A model generated the notes under the pieces. The model did no database searches. It saw only the letters and a list, made by a program, of their open reading frames with translations, and was not told the DNA's origin. From CAVUMR01 sp963742715 (GTDB lineage Bacteria; Actinomycetota; Actinomycetes; Mycobacteriales; Micromonosporaceae): a stretch of DNA of 64,000 nucleotides. A program made the translations under genes and the position numbers. The DNA lies in the NCBI GenBank assembly GCA_963742715.1, contig CAVUMR010000003.1, forward strand, positions 806,001 to 870,000, in the 5' to 3' direction. Below, in pieces: positions 42,345 through 51,095 of this stretch (positions are counted from its first letter, which is position 1; the number at the start of each line of letters is the position of its first letter).

Positions 42345-43421
42345 ATGAACAACACTGCGCGGACCGCGTCCGCGAGCCGACCGCACCCACCCGCCGACCC
42401 GACTGTCGGCGAGCCAGCCGACGGCAGCCCGGCCGTCGAGGCACACGACCTGGTCAAGACCTACCCCGGTGGGGTACGCGCGCTGGACGGGCTGTCCGTG
42501 AGCGTCGCGCCGGGCCAGGTGTTCGCCCTGCTCGGCCCGAACGGTGCCGGCAAGTCCACCACCGTGAAGATCCTGACCACCCTGGCCCGCCCCGACTCCG
42601 GCACCGCCCGGGTGGCCGGCCACGACGTACTCCGCCATCCCGATCGGGTACGCCGTGCCATCGGCGCGGTATCCCAGCGCACCGGCGCCGACCCGGTCGC
42701 GACCGGACGGGACAACCTCATGCTGCAGGCCCGGCTGTACGGACTGCGCGGTGCCGCCGCGCGACAGCGCGTCGGCGAGCTGCTCGAACGGTTCGACCTC
42801 GCCGGTGCCGCCGGCCGGCTGGTACGTACCTACTCGGGCGGCATGCAGCGTCGACTCGACGTGGCCATCGGCCTCGTACACCAGCCGGAAGTGCTCTTCC
42901 TGGACGAGCCCACCACGGGACTCGACCCGGAATCGCGGGCCGCGATGTGGACCGAGATCCTCCGGCTCGCCACCGACGAGGGGACCGCGATCCTGCTGAC
43001 CACGCACCAGTTGGAGGAGGCGGACCGGCTGGCCGACCGGCTCGCGATCGTGGACAACGGGCGCATCGTCGCCACCGGTACGCCCGACCAGCTCAAGGGC
43101 GAGCTGCGGGGCGACGCCGTACACCTCGAGCTGCGGACCGCGCCCGACGCGGCGGCCGAGCGGCAACTGCGCGGAGCGATCGCCGCGGTGGCCGGGCTCC
43201 GCGACCTCACCGTGGACGGAACCCGGATCAGCACCCGCGCCGACGAGGGGGCGGCCGCGGTGCCGGCCGCGCTGGCCGCGCTGGACCGGGTCGGCGTGGC
43301 CGTCGCCACCGTCACGGTCGCCCGGCCGTCGCTGGACGACGTCTACCTGCGGTACGCCGGGCGCCGGTTCGCCGACGCCGATGCCAGCCCCGCCGCCGAC
43401 GCGACCCCGATCGGAGCCTGA
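42345..43421 (+). CDS. DrrA-type ABC exporter ATP-binding protein
   Basis: A 358-residue ABC ATPase. Walker A LLGPNGAGKSTT, Q-loop GAVSQRTGAD, signature YSGGMQRRLD, Walker B LFLDEPTTGLDPE and H-loop LLTTHQLEEAD are all intact. The C-terminal extension (from about 250) is the DrrA-type domain seen in daunorubicin-resistance exporters. ATG 42345 has CGGAGGAACG. It works with the permease three bases downstream. Confidence 0.93.
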   Translation: MNNTARTASASRPHPPADPTVGEPADGSPAVEAHDLVKTYPGGVRALDGLSVSVAPGQVFALLGPNGAGKSTTVKILTTLARPDSGTARVAGHDVLRHPDRVRRAIGAVSQRTGADPVATGRDNLMLQARLYGLRGAAARQRVGELLERFDLAGAAGRLVRTYSGGMQRRLDVAIGLVHQPEVLFLDEPTTGLDPESRAAMWTEILRLATDEGTAILLTTHQLEEADRLADRLAIVDNGRIVATGTPDQLKGELRGDAVHLELRTAPDAAAERQLRGAIAAVAGLRDLTVDGTRISTRADEGAAAVPAALAALDRVGVAVATVTVARPSLDDVYLRYAGRRFADADASPAADATPIGA

Positions 43422-43424
43422 GCC

Positions 43425-44228
43425 ATGAGCACCATTTCGTACGCCGCGCACCGCACCGGCGTGGTCTCGCAGACCTGGTGGATGACCGCGCGCCGGTTGA
43501 CCGTGTTCCTCCGCCAGCCCGGCTACCTGGTCATCATGCTGCTCCAGCCGGTGATCTGGCTGTTCCTGTTCGGCAACCTGTTCCGCCGGATCGTCGAGCT
43601 GCCCGGCTTCGGGGCGGTGTCCTATCTGGACTATCTGGTACCGGGCGTGGTGGTGATGAGCGCCGTCTCGTCGAACATGTGGGCCGGCATGGTCGCGATG
43701 GAGGAGATCGAGCGCGGCACCCTCAACCGGTTCCTGATCGCCCCGATCAGCCGCAGCGCGATCATGAACGCGACCGTGGTCGAACAAGCGGTGAATACCA
43801 CCATCCAGTCGGTGATCATCGTGCTGCTGGGCTGGGCCGCCGGCGCGCACTATCCCGGCGGGGTGGCCGGACTGGCCGTGCTGGTCGTCGCGTCGGTGCT
43901 GCTCGGCACCGTGTTCGGGGCCATGTCCAACTCGGTCGGCATGCTGGTCCGGCAGCGGGAGACGATCATCGGGCTCAACTCGTTCCTGCTGATGCCGCTC
44001 ACGTTCCTGTCCTCCGCGTTCATGGCCAAGGACCTGATGCCGGGCTGGATGCAGGCGATCTCCGCCGGCAACCCGGTGAGCTGGGCCCTGGAGGCGTCCC
44101 GGTCGGCGCTCGCGGCCGATCCGGACTGGGGCGCGGTGGCCAGCCGCGGCGGATGGCTGCTCGCCCTGGCCGCGCTCATGGTGTGGCTGTCGATCCGCAC
44201 CTTCCGGGCGTATCAAAAGTCCGTCTGA
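43425..44228 (+). CDS. ABC-2 type exporter permease (DrrB-like)
   Basis: A 267-residue permease with six hydrophobic segments and the ABC-2 signature region (MEEIERGTLNRFLIAPISRSAI in the cytoplasmic loop; NSFLLMPLTFLSSAFM; NPVSWALEASRSAL). Partner of the upstream ATPase; likely exports a hydrophobic drug or lipid. Ends at a strong terminator. Confidence 0.92.
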   Translation: MSTISYAAHRTGVVSQTWWMTARRLTVFLRQPGYLVIMLLQPVIWLFLFGNLFRRIVELPGFGAVSYLDYLVPGVVVMSAVSSNMWAGMVAMEEIERGTLNRFLIAPISRSAIMNATVVEQAVNTTIQSVIIVLLGWAAGAHYPGGVAGLAVLVVASVLLGTVFGAMSNSVGMLVRQRETIIGLNSFLLMPLTFLSSAFMAKDLMPGWMQAISAGNPVSWALEASRSALAADPDWGAVASRGGWLLALAALMVWLSIRTFRAYQKSV

Positions 44229-44247
44229 TCGCGATAGGCGAAGGGGA

Positions 44248-44280
44248 GACCGGCGCCGGCCGAGGGGGTCGGCGCCGGTC
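44248..44280. terminator. Bidirectional hairpin terminator
   Basis: Perfect 11-bp arms, GACCGGCGCCG (44248-44258) and its complement (44270-44280), in the gap between convergent genes. Confidence 0.85.
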
Positions 44281-44285
44281 CGCGT

Positions 44286-44921
44286 TCAGCCGCCCGCCCG
44301 CTCCAGGTCGCCCAGCCACTTGTGGTTGGGGTGCACCCGGTCCAGCGTCTCCGCCAGCCACTCGCGCTGCCCGGCGTCGAGCAGCGGCAGCACACCCTCG
44401 AAGTCCCGCTGGTCCTTGTCCCGGTGGTGTTTGGCCTTGAACAGCAGCACGATCTCCGGGGTCAGGTACGGGATGCCGTCCGCGGTACGCCGGATGATCC
44501 GGTCGTACGGCAGCCGGATCGTCTCGTCCCGCCGGCAGATCCAGGTGTCGCCGTCGTGCGGTTCCCGGAACACGTCGAGCCGGTACACCCCGGGCGCCCG
44601 GTCCCACAGCCAGGTCTGGTGCAGCAGCTCGTACGCCGGGCTGTCCACCGGCCACCGCCGGCCGTCCCCCACCACGAAGAACTCCCACCGGCTCAGCGCC
44701 CGGCGTACCTCTGCGAAGTGACCGGCCGGTACCGCGATCTCCAGATCCTCGTGCTCGCGGGTCTGCCCGCCGCGGAACAGGTCGAGGGCCCACCCGGCCG
44801 CGACGCACCACGGCGCGGACACGCCGGCCAGCCGATCGACGATCTGGGCTGGATGCCACGCGTCCCAGGGCGGATCCTCCGGTACCGGTTCGCCGCCCTC
44901 GATCACCATCGGCTCAGTCAT
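44286..44921 (-). CDS. ANT/LinB-like nucleotidyltransferase-fold protein
   Basis: A 211-residue protein with the minimal nucleotidyltransferase fold: GWALDLFRGGQTREHEDLEI (the GG...D-x-D/E metal site), then RLDVFREPHDGDTWICRR and ETIRLPYDRIIRR. Close in layout to aminoglycoside/lincosamide nucleotidyltransferase-like proteins of unknown substrate. ATG 44921 overlaps the carboxyltransferase stop by eight bases, making it the last gene of the hyuA operon. Confidence 0.82.
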   Translation of the reverse strand: MTEPMVIEGGEPVPEDPPWDAWHPAQIVDRLAGVSAPWCVAAGWALDLFRGGQTREHEDLEIAVPAGHFAEVRRALSRWEFFVVGDGRRWPVDSPAYELLHQTWLWDRAPGVYRLDVFREPHDGDTWICRRDETIRLPYDRIIRRTADGIPYLTPEIVLLFKAKHHRDKDQRDFEGVLPLLDAGQREWLAETLDRVHPNHKWLGDLERAGG

Positions 44922-46431
44922 CGGCACCGTCCCGTCGCTCAGCGGTCCAGCCGAGCCGACGGTACCGCTGTTCCCGGGCGGCCCGCCGGGTTCCGGCCGG
45001 TCCGGCCAGCAGCCGGGTCAGCTCGTCCTCGATCACGTCGACCAGCCGGGTCAGGAACTCCTCCGGTTCGTCGGCGGCATCCGGTCGCTCCGCCACGATC
45101 CGGTCCACGATCCGGCTCGCCCGCAGGTCCACGCTGCGGATGCCCTGCGCGGCCGCCACCTCCTCGGCCCGGCCGGGGTCGCGGTAGAGGATCGCCGCGC
45201 CACCCTCCGGCGGAATCGGGGACAGCCAGGCGTGCTCGGCGGCGACCACCCGATCGGCCGGTACCAGCGCCAGCGCCCCGCCACCGCTGCCCTGCCCGAG
45301 CAGTACACACAGGGTCGGGGTGTCCAGGGTGACCATCTCGGCCAGGCAGCGGGCGATCTCGCCGGCCAGCCCGCCCTCCTCCCCCTCCTTGGACAGTGCG
45401 GCACCGGGGGTGTCGATGACCGTGACCAGCGGCAGCCGCAGCTCGGCGGCGAGCCGCATGCCCCGTTGGGCGGTACGCAGCGCACCCGCGTCGAGTGGCG
45501 CCTCGGCGGTCTGGTTGCGCCGGTCCTGGCCGAGCACCACCACCGGTACCGCGCCGAACCGGGCCAGCGCGAGCAGCACGCCCGGCGCCGTCTCGCCCTG
45601 CCCGGAGCCGTGCAGCGGCAACACGTCGGTAGCCCGTTGGAGCAGCCTCCGCACCCCCGGCCGGTCCGGGCGCCGGGACCGGCGTACCGACTCCCAGGCG
45701 GAGGTGTCACCGATCGGCTCGTCGCTCGGTTCCGCCACCGATCCACCCGCCGCTGGTCCCGGGCACATCACGGTGAGTGCGCGTTCGGCCAGGTCGGCCA
45801 GCTCGTGCGCGGGTACCACCGCGTCCAGCAGGCCGTGCCGGTACAGGTTCTCCGCGGTCTGTACGCCCTGCGGGAACCGTTCGCCGTGCAACGCCTCGTA
45901 CACCTTCGGGCCGAGGAAGCCGATCAGCGCGCCCGGCTCCGCCACGGTCACGTGCCCGAGCGAGCCCCAGGAGGCGAACACTCCCCCGGTGGTCGGGTGC
46001 CGCAGGTACACCAGATAGGGCAGGCCGGCGGTGCGGTGAGCCGCGATCGCCTGGCTGATCTTGACCATCTGCAGGAACGCGACTGTGCCCTCCTGCATCC
46101 GGGTACCGCCGGACGCGGGCGCGGCGAGCAGCGGCAACCCGTCCGCGGTGGCCCGTTCCACCGCGCGTACCAGCCGTTCCCCGGCCACCACCCCGATCGA
46201 GCCGCCGAGGAAGCCGAACTCGCTGGCCACCACCGCGACCTGCCGCCCGCGCAGCCGACCGGTGCCGGTCAACACCGCCTCGTCCACACCGGTCCTCGCA
46301 CGGGCTTTCGTGAGGGCCACGGCGTAGTCCGTGCCGGGTCGGGCCGGGTCGACGATCGGCTCGTCCCAGGACTGCCAACTGTCCGGGTCGAGCACCAGCG
46401 CGATCAGCTCGCGGGCGGTCAGGGATGCCAT
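44914..46431 (-). CDS. Acyl-CoA carboxyltransferase, fused AccD/AccA-type
   Basis: A 505-residue carboxyltransferase with both halves in one chain: the N-terminal half has EFGFLGGSIGVVAGE and ASGGTRMQEG (AccD-like CoA site), the C-terminal half LPLVTVIDTPGAALSKEGEE and GQGSGGGALAL (AccA-like biotin site). It transfers CO2 from biotin to acetyl- or another acyl-CoA. No zinc-finger cysteines precede the first domain. No biotin carboxylase or BCCP gene lies nearby. It starts eight bases after hyuB. Its place in a hydantoinase operon is unusual. Confidence 0.88.
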   Translation of the reverse strand: MASLTARELIALVLDPDSWQSWDEPIVDPARPGTDYAVALTKARARTGVDEAVLTGTGRLRGRQVAVVASEFGFLGGSIGVVAGERLVRAVERATADGLPLLAAPASGGTRMQEGTVAFLQMVKISQAIAAHRTAGLPYLVYLRHPTTGGVFASWGSLGHVTVAEPGALIGFLGPKVYEALHGERFPQGVQTAENLYRHGLLDAVVPAHELADLAERALTVMCPGPAAGGSVAEPSDEPIGDTSAWESVRRSRRPDRPGVRRLLQRATDVLPLHGSGQGETAPGVLLALARFGAVPVVVLGQDRRNQTAEAPLDAGALRTAQRGMRLAAELRLPLVTVIDTPGAALSKEGEEGGLAGEIARCLAEMVTLDTPTLCVLLGQGSGGGALALVPADRVVAAEHAWLSPIPPEGGAAILYRDPGRAEEVAAAQGIRSVDLRASRIVDRIVAERPDAADEPEEFLTRLVDVIEDELTRLLAGPAGTRRAAREQRYRRLGWTAERRDGADD

Positions 46432-46438
46432 CGGTGGC

Positions 46439-48298
46439 TCACACCCAGTCGACGTCCGCCGCGGTGCTGCCGCCGGCGAGTCGCGCATAGCCGGGGCCAC
46501 GATCGAAGAACGGTTCCTCTCCGGTACGGGTGCCCCGGCGCTGTTCCCGCAACGCGTCGGACGCGTCCCGGTCCACGGTGCCGTCGGCGCCCAGTCGCAC
46601 GCCGTAGTCGGCTTCCGCGCCGGCAACGGACACCTTGCCCCAGTGCAGGTCCCGCGCCACCTCGTCGTACGGGCGGTCCAGCGGGTCACCCCAGCCGCCG
46701 CCACCGGTGGTACGGATCCGGATCACCTCGCCCGCGCGTACCGGCTCGGCATCGGCGAGCGCGTCGACGACCCGCTCGTTCGGGCCGCCCGGGTCGATGA
46801 CCACACTGAACGGTCGGCCGGCCTTCCCGCCCTTCACGCCCCAGCAGGACAGCAGGGACCGGTCCGCGATCGACATGAAGTTCGCGTCGCGCAGCATCCG
46901 GATGTGCTTGTCGTACCCGAGCCCACCCCGGTACCGGCCGGGTCCGCCGGAGTCGACGGCCACGCCCAGCCGCTCCACGATGAACGGCCAGCGCGACTCG
47001 GCGAACTCGACCGGAATGTTCCGGGAGTCCGGTACGACATGGATGGTGTCCTCGCCGTCGGCGTAGTACCGGCCGCCCGAGCCGCCGCCGAGCACCTCCC
47101 GCATCAGGTACGACTGGCCGTCCGCGTCGGTGCCGTACACCCCGGTGTACCGGATGGTCTCCTGGTCGGCCGGCATCCGACCGTCCACCGCCTTGGCCAG
47201 TACGCCCGCGAGCACCCCGAGCAGCCGCAGGATCACGAACGTACGAGCGTTGGTGGGCGCCGGGAAGACGGGCGTGAGCAGCGTGCCGGGCGGCGGGAAC
47301 TTCAGCTCGAGCAGCGGTACGACGCCCTCGTTGACGTCCAGTTCGGCCATCCGCTCCGGCGAGTCGGCCAGGTTCCGCAGGATCGGTGCCAGCCACTTGG
47401 CCAGGAAGTTGCCGTCGGCGTAGTCGGCACAGTGGTTGATCGGACCCTTGGCCTGCGGGGACGTACCGGTGAAGTCGAGCACCAGCTTGTCCGGCCGGCG
47501 GGTCAGCGTGATGCGCTGGGCGTGCAGCTTCGGCGGGTCGATGCCGTCGTGCTCGGCGTAGTCCTCCCAGACGTACGTACCCTCCGGGATCTTCGACAGC
47601 ACCTCGTCCCGGAACACCCGGGTGGTGTTGTCGATGATCCCGTCGAAGCACGCCTCCACGGTCTCCCGGCCGTACCGGTCGAACAGCTCCGCCAGCCTCC
47701 GCGCACCCATCAGGCAGGCCGAACACTCCGCGTCCAGATCGGCGGCGAGCGAGTCGGGCATCCGCGAGTTGCGCGTCATGATCTTGAGCGCCGCCTCGTT
47801 CGGCACCCCGGCGTCCCACAGCCGGATCGGCGGCACCATCAGGCCTTCCTCGAACACACTGGTCGCGTGGCTCGGCATCGAGCCCGGTACCGCCCCGCCG
47901 ATGTCGTCGTGGTGCCCGAACGCCTGGACGAAAGCCACGACGTCCCCGGTACGCCCGGTGGCGGCGTCGCCGCCGGCGAACACCGGCACCGTGACGCACA
48001 GGTCCGGCAGGTGCCCGATGCCTCCCTCGGACAGGTACACGTCGTTGTGGAAGAACACGTCGCCCGGGCGCATCGTGTCCATCGGATAGTCGCGGACCAC
48101 CGGGTGTACCAGCGCCGAGTACGACCGGCCGGTGAGCTTGCGCAGCTTGCGGTCGTGGATGCCGGCCCGGAAGTCGTGCGCGTCGCGGATCATCGGCGAC
48201 CGGGCGGTACGACCGATCGCGGTCTCCACCTCGCGCTCAATCGAGCCGAGGGTGCCCTCGACGATCTCCAGCACCACCGGATCGACAGGGCTCATCAC
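46439..48298 (-). CDS. hyuB: Hydantoinase B/oxoprolinase family protein
   Basis: A 619-residue HyuB-type subunit (N-methylhydantoinase/acetone carboxylase alpha-like). Typical stretches: RSPMIRDAHDFRAGI, MRPGDVFFHNDVYLSEGG, the metal-site-like VVAFVQAFGHHDDIGG, and RTTGGGGWGDPLDR near the end. With HyuA it performs an ATP-dependent hydrolysis or carboxylation of a lactam, hydantoin or ketone. GTG 48298 overlaps the preceding stop (GTGA) and has GGGGAG eight bases upstream; ATG 48295 is an alternative. It is separated from hyuA by two small genes. Confidence 0.9.
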   Translation of the reverse strand: MMSPVDPVVLEIVEGTLGSIEREVETAIGRTARSPMIRDAHDFRAGIHDRKLRKLTGRSYSALVHPVVRDYPMDTMRPGDVFFHNDVYLSEGGIGHLPDLCVTVPVFAGGDAATGRTGDVVAFVQAFGHHDDIGGAVPGSMPSHATSVFEEGLMVPPIRLWDAGVPNEAALKIMTRNSRMPDSLAADLDAECSACLMGARRLAELFDRYGRETVEACFDGIIDNTTRVFRDEVLSKIPEGTYVWEDYAEHDGIDPPKLHAQRITLTRRPDKLVLDFTGTSPQAKGPINHCADYADGNFLAKWLAPILRNLADSPERMAELDVNEGVVPLLELKFPPPGTLLTPVFPAPTNARTFVILRLLGVLAGVLAKAVDGRMPADQETIRYTGVYGTDADGQSYLMREVLGGGSGGRYYADGEDTIHVVPDSRNIPVEFAESRWPFIVERLGVAVDSGGPGRYRGGLGYDKHIRMLRDANFMSIADRSLLSCWGVKGGKAGRPFSVVIDPGGPNERVVDALADAEPVRAGEVIRIRTTGGGGWGDPLDRPYDEVARDLHWGKVSVAGAEADYGVRLGADGTVDRDASDALREQRRGTRTGEEPFFDRGPGYARLAGGSTAADVDWV

Positions 48299-48528
48299 GA
48301 CGTCAACTCCCCTAGCGACGCCACGACCCGGTACCCGTCAGATATCAGTGACCGGACAAGCTGCTCGGCGCCGGCGTCGTCGTGTACGGCGACGGCAACG
48401 TCGACATCCCTGGTGAATCGCGGCTCAGCGCGAACCGAGACGGCAAACCCGCCGACCAACGCCCACCGCGCGTACAGACTCTCCAGTTCGCTCGCAATGC
48501 GGCGGAGAGCCTCTTCTACGACGTTCAC
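48295..48528 (-). pseudogene. Truncated AbiEii-like nucleotidyltransferase
   Basis: 77 residues: an N-terminal helix (EEALRRIASELESLYAR) and the nucleotidyltransferase core WALVGGFAVSVRAEPRFTRD with VDVAVAV metal site, stopping at SDGYRVVASLGELTS. Relatives normally continue for another ~100 residues. The last codons form the ribosome binding site of hyuB, so a deletion probably joined this gene directly to hyuB. GTG 48528 overlaps the upstream stop (GTGA). Unlikely to be active as it stands. Confidence 0.65.
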
Positions 48529-48764
48529 GCGAACCGAGCAGAGGGGCGTCCGTACCCGTCACTCTCGGCCGCCCCGGGTCTGCTCTCCCGCCACGCCCGT
48601 ACCTGGTTTTCGATCTCGGCATCGGTGGCAGTCGGTTGAGCCCGGCGCAACCGTTGCCGCTGGAACCGCTCGCCCACTTCGTACATGTTCAGAGCGAGCC
48701 TGAGCTTTCTGGCAGCCGCGCGCTCATCCACGTGATCCATCGTATGAGTCGAGCCGTCCTTCAT
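48525..48764 (-). CDS. Small toxin-antitoxin-like protein paired with the nucleotidyltransferase
   Basis: A 79-residue protein with a helical core (ARKLRLALNMYEVGERFQRQ, then AEIENQVRAWRESRPGAA). I recall this family as a small partner encoded before AbiEii-type nucleotidyltransferases in actinobacteria. ATG 48764 overlaps the hyuA stop as ATGA. Its stop overlaps the next start as GTGA. An accessory cassette placed in frame between hyuA and hyuB is the simplest reading. Confidence 0.7.
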   Translation of the reverse strand: MKDGSTHTMDHVDERAAARKLRLALNMYEVGERFQRQRLRRAQPTATDAEIENQVRAWRESRPGAAESDGYGRPSARFA

Positions 48765-50980
48765 CGCAACATTCCGGGTCCCTCTGCCGGGCCACGATCC
48801 GCTGGCCAGGCAGCCTTCGTCATGATCAGGTTGCCGATCGGGTCCACCGTCGCACGGAAGCCGGGATGCAGCGGCACGGTCGAGCCGTACTCCTCGATGA
48901 TCGCGGGACCACCGATGCCCTCCCCGGGCAGCAGGCCGGCGCGCTGGTAGATGGGGGTCTCCTCGTACCCCCGGGCCGGGTCGAAGCAGACCTGGCGCAC
49001 GTCGGCGCGGTCCCGCGCGCTGCCCGGCTCCGGGACGGGCGCGGCGCCCAACTCCGGCCGGCGGATCGGGCCCACCCCGGTCACCCGCAGGTTCACCCAC
49101 TCGACCCGCTGCTCCGGCTTGTCCCGGAAGCAGTAGCCGTACTGCTGCTCGTGCGCGTCATGAAAAGCGCTGCACGCGCTGTCCGCGGCGGCCGCGTCGA
49201 AGGCACCGGCCGGTACCGGCACCCGTACCTCGAACGCCTGGCCGTAGTAGCGCAGGTCGGCCGTACGCAGAAATCGCTGCCGGTCCGGGCCGAAGCCCTC
49301 GGCATGCAGCGCGGCAGCGGCCTTGCGCTGCAGTTCGGCGTAGCGGGCGGCGACCTCATCGAGGTCGAGCGCGTCGTGCCGGGCCACGAAGGTCTGCACG
49401 TAGTCGTTGCGCACATCCACCGTGAGCAGCCCGAACGCGGACAGGTTGCCCGGGTCGCGCGGCACCACCGCGGCCGGCAGGTCGAGGATGTCGGCGAGCC
49501 GGCAGGCGAGCAGCGAGCCCGATCCGCCGAACGTGGTGAGCACGAAGTCGCGTACGTCCAGGCCCCGCTTCACGGTCACCTGGCGCAGCGCGTTCGCCTG
49601 GTTCCAGGCGGAGATCTCCAGTACGCCCGCGGCCACCTCGGCGAGGCCCAGGCCGAGCTTGTCGCCGAGCGCGGTCAGCCCGGCGCGGGCCGCACCCGCG
49701 TCCAGCGGCACCTCGCCGCCGAGCAGGTGCGGCGGGATCCGCCCGAGCACCAGGTGGGCGTCGGTGACGGTCGGCTCGGTGCCGCCGAGCTGGTAGCACA
49801 TCGGGCCGGGATCCGCGCCGGCCGACGCCGGGCCGACCTTCAGGGTGCCTTCCCGGGACAGCCAGGCGATCGAGCCGCCGCCGGCGCCCACGGTCACAAT
49901 GTCGATCATCGGGATCTTGCACGGGTGGGCCCCGATCGACCCCTCCGTGGTCAGGGTCGGCTCGCCGTCCTGGACCACGCTCACGTCCGTCGAGGTGCCG
50001 CCGCCGTCGAGGGTGAGCACCTTGTCATAGCCGGCGGTACGGGCGACCAGCGCCGCGCCCAACGCACCGGCGGCCGGGCCGGACAGCACCGTGGTGATCG
50101 GCTGGTGCACCACCTCGGCCGCGGACAGCACCCCGCCGTTCGACTTCATGATGTAGAACGGCACGCCCGCTGCCTCCTGGGCGGCCCCGGCCGACGCGGC
50201 GCCTGCGCTGTCGGTGGCGCTCGCGAACTCGCCGAGCCGGTCGGAAATCGTCGCCACGTACCGGGCCATCTTCGGCTTCACCGCGGCGTCCACCAGCGTG
50301 GTCATCGCCCGCTCGTACTCCCGGTACTCCCGGAGCACCTCGTGCGAGAGCGACACCACCGCGTCCGGGTGCTCCTCGCGGAGGATCTCGCGCATCCGCA
50401 GCTCGTGCGCCGGGTTGGCATACGCGTGCAGCAGGCACACGCCGAGCGTGTCGATGCCCTCCTCGCGGTACCACCGGGCTGCCGCGCGCGCCTGCGTCTC
50501 GTCGAACGGGCGCAGCTCGGCACCGGTGTGGTCGAGCCTTCCGCCGACGGTACGGACCAGATCGGCGGGGACGATCCGGGGCGGCTTGACCCAGAAGTAG
50601 CTGTTGCCGTACCCGTCCGGGACGCTCTGCCGGGCGATCTCCAGGAGGAACTCGTACCCCTCGGTGGTGATGAAGCCGAGCCGGCCGATCCGCCCTTCCA
50701 GCAGCTGGTTCGTTGCGACGGTCGTACCGTGCACGATCGCGGTGACCTCAACCGGCTCGGACGGCCCGAGGTCGAGCAGGTCCAGCACCTTGCGGGCGCC
50801 GGTCAGGAATCCCTGCGCGGGGTCAGCCGGGGTGGACGGGGTCTTCGTCGTGACGATCGACCCGGAGTCTTCGTCGAACGCGACCACATCGGTGAACGTG
50901 CCGCCGGTGTCGATCCCGATCCTGACCCTCCGGGCCCGGATCGGATCACCGGTCAGCCCGCCGGCCGCACCCTGGGTCAT
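48761..50980 (-). CDS. hyuA: Hydantoinase A/oxoprolinase family protein
   Basis: A 739-residue HyuA-type subunit with an actin-like ATPase fold. N-terminal phosphate loop IGIDTGGTFTDVV, HGTTVATNQLLEG, second phosphate loop TLDGGGTSTDVSVV, GSIGAHPCKIPMIDIVTVGA, and AGADPGPMCYQLGG. It couples ATP hydrolysis to opening of a lactam/hydantoin ring or, in carboxylase relatives, to ketone phosphorylation. I use ATG 50980 with GGAAGG upstream; the open frame runs to 51145 but that part is not family-like. First gene of the operon. Confidence 0.9.
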   Translation of the reverse strand: MTQGAAGGLTGDPIRARRVRIGIDTGGTFTDVVAFDEDSGSIVTTKTPSTPADPAQGFLTGARKVLDLLDLGPSEPVEVTAIVHGTTVATNQLLEGRIGRLGFITTEGYEFLLEIARQSVPDGYGNSYFWVKPPRIVPADLVRTVGGRLDHTGAELRPFDETQARAAARWYREEGIDTLGVCLLHAYANPAHELRMREILREEHPDAVVSLSHEVLREYREYERAMTTLVDAAVKPKMARYVATISDRLGEFASATDSAGAASAGAAQEAAGVPFYIMKSNGGVLSAAEVVHQPITTVLSGPAAGALGAALVARTAGYDKVLTLDGGGTSTDVSVVQDGEPTLTTEGSIGAHPCKIPMIDIVTVGAGGGSIAWLSREGTLKVGPASAGADPGPMCYQLGGTEPTVTDAHLVLGRIPPHLLGGEVPLDAGAARAGLTALGDKLGLGLAEVAAGVLEISAWNQANALRQVTVKRGLDVRDFVLTTFGGSGSLLACRLADILDLPAAVVPRDPGNLSAFGLLTVDVRNDYVQTFVARHDALDLDEVAARYAELQRKAAAALHAEGFGPDRQRFLRTADLRYYGQAFEVRVPVPAGAFDAAAADSACSAFHDAHEQQYGYCFRDKPEQRVEWVNLRVTGVGPIRRPELGAAPVPEPGSARDRADVRQVCFDPARGYEETPIYQRAGLLPGEGIGGPAIIEEYGSTVPLHPGFRATVDPIGNLIMTKAAWPADRGPAEGPGMLR

Positions 50981-51095
50981 CGGTCGCGCCCTTCCGCCGG
51001 AGTCGCAGAACGCAAAGGAGCCTCTCACAGAGGGGCGGCTCCGCACCGGCGCTAGTACCAGCCACGATGTCGCGCGGGTCCGGTAGGGACGCGGG

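Noticed and set aside
50981..51095. Riboswitch or attenuator in the hyuA leader (CCTCT-GTG-AGAGG hairpin on the coding strand)
   Set aside because: Only a short stem; no conserved riboswitch core that I can recognise.
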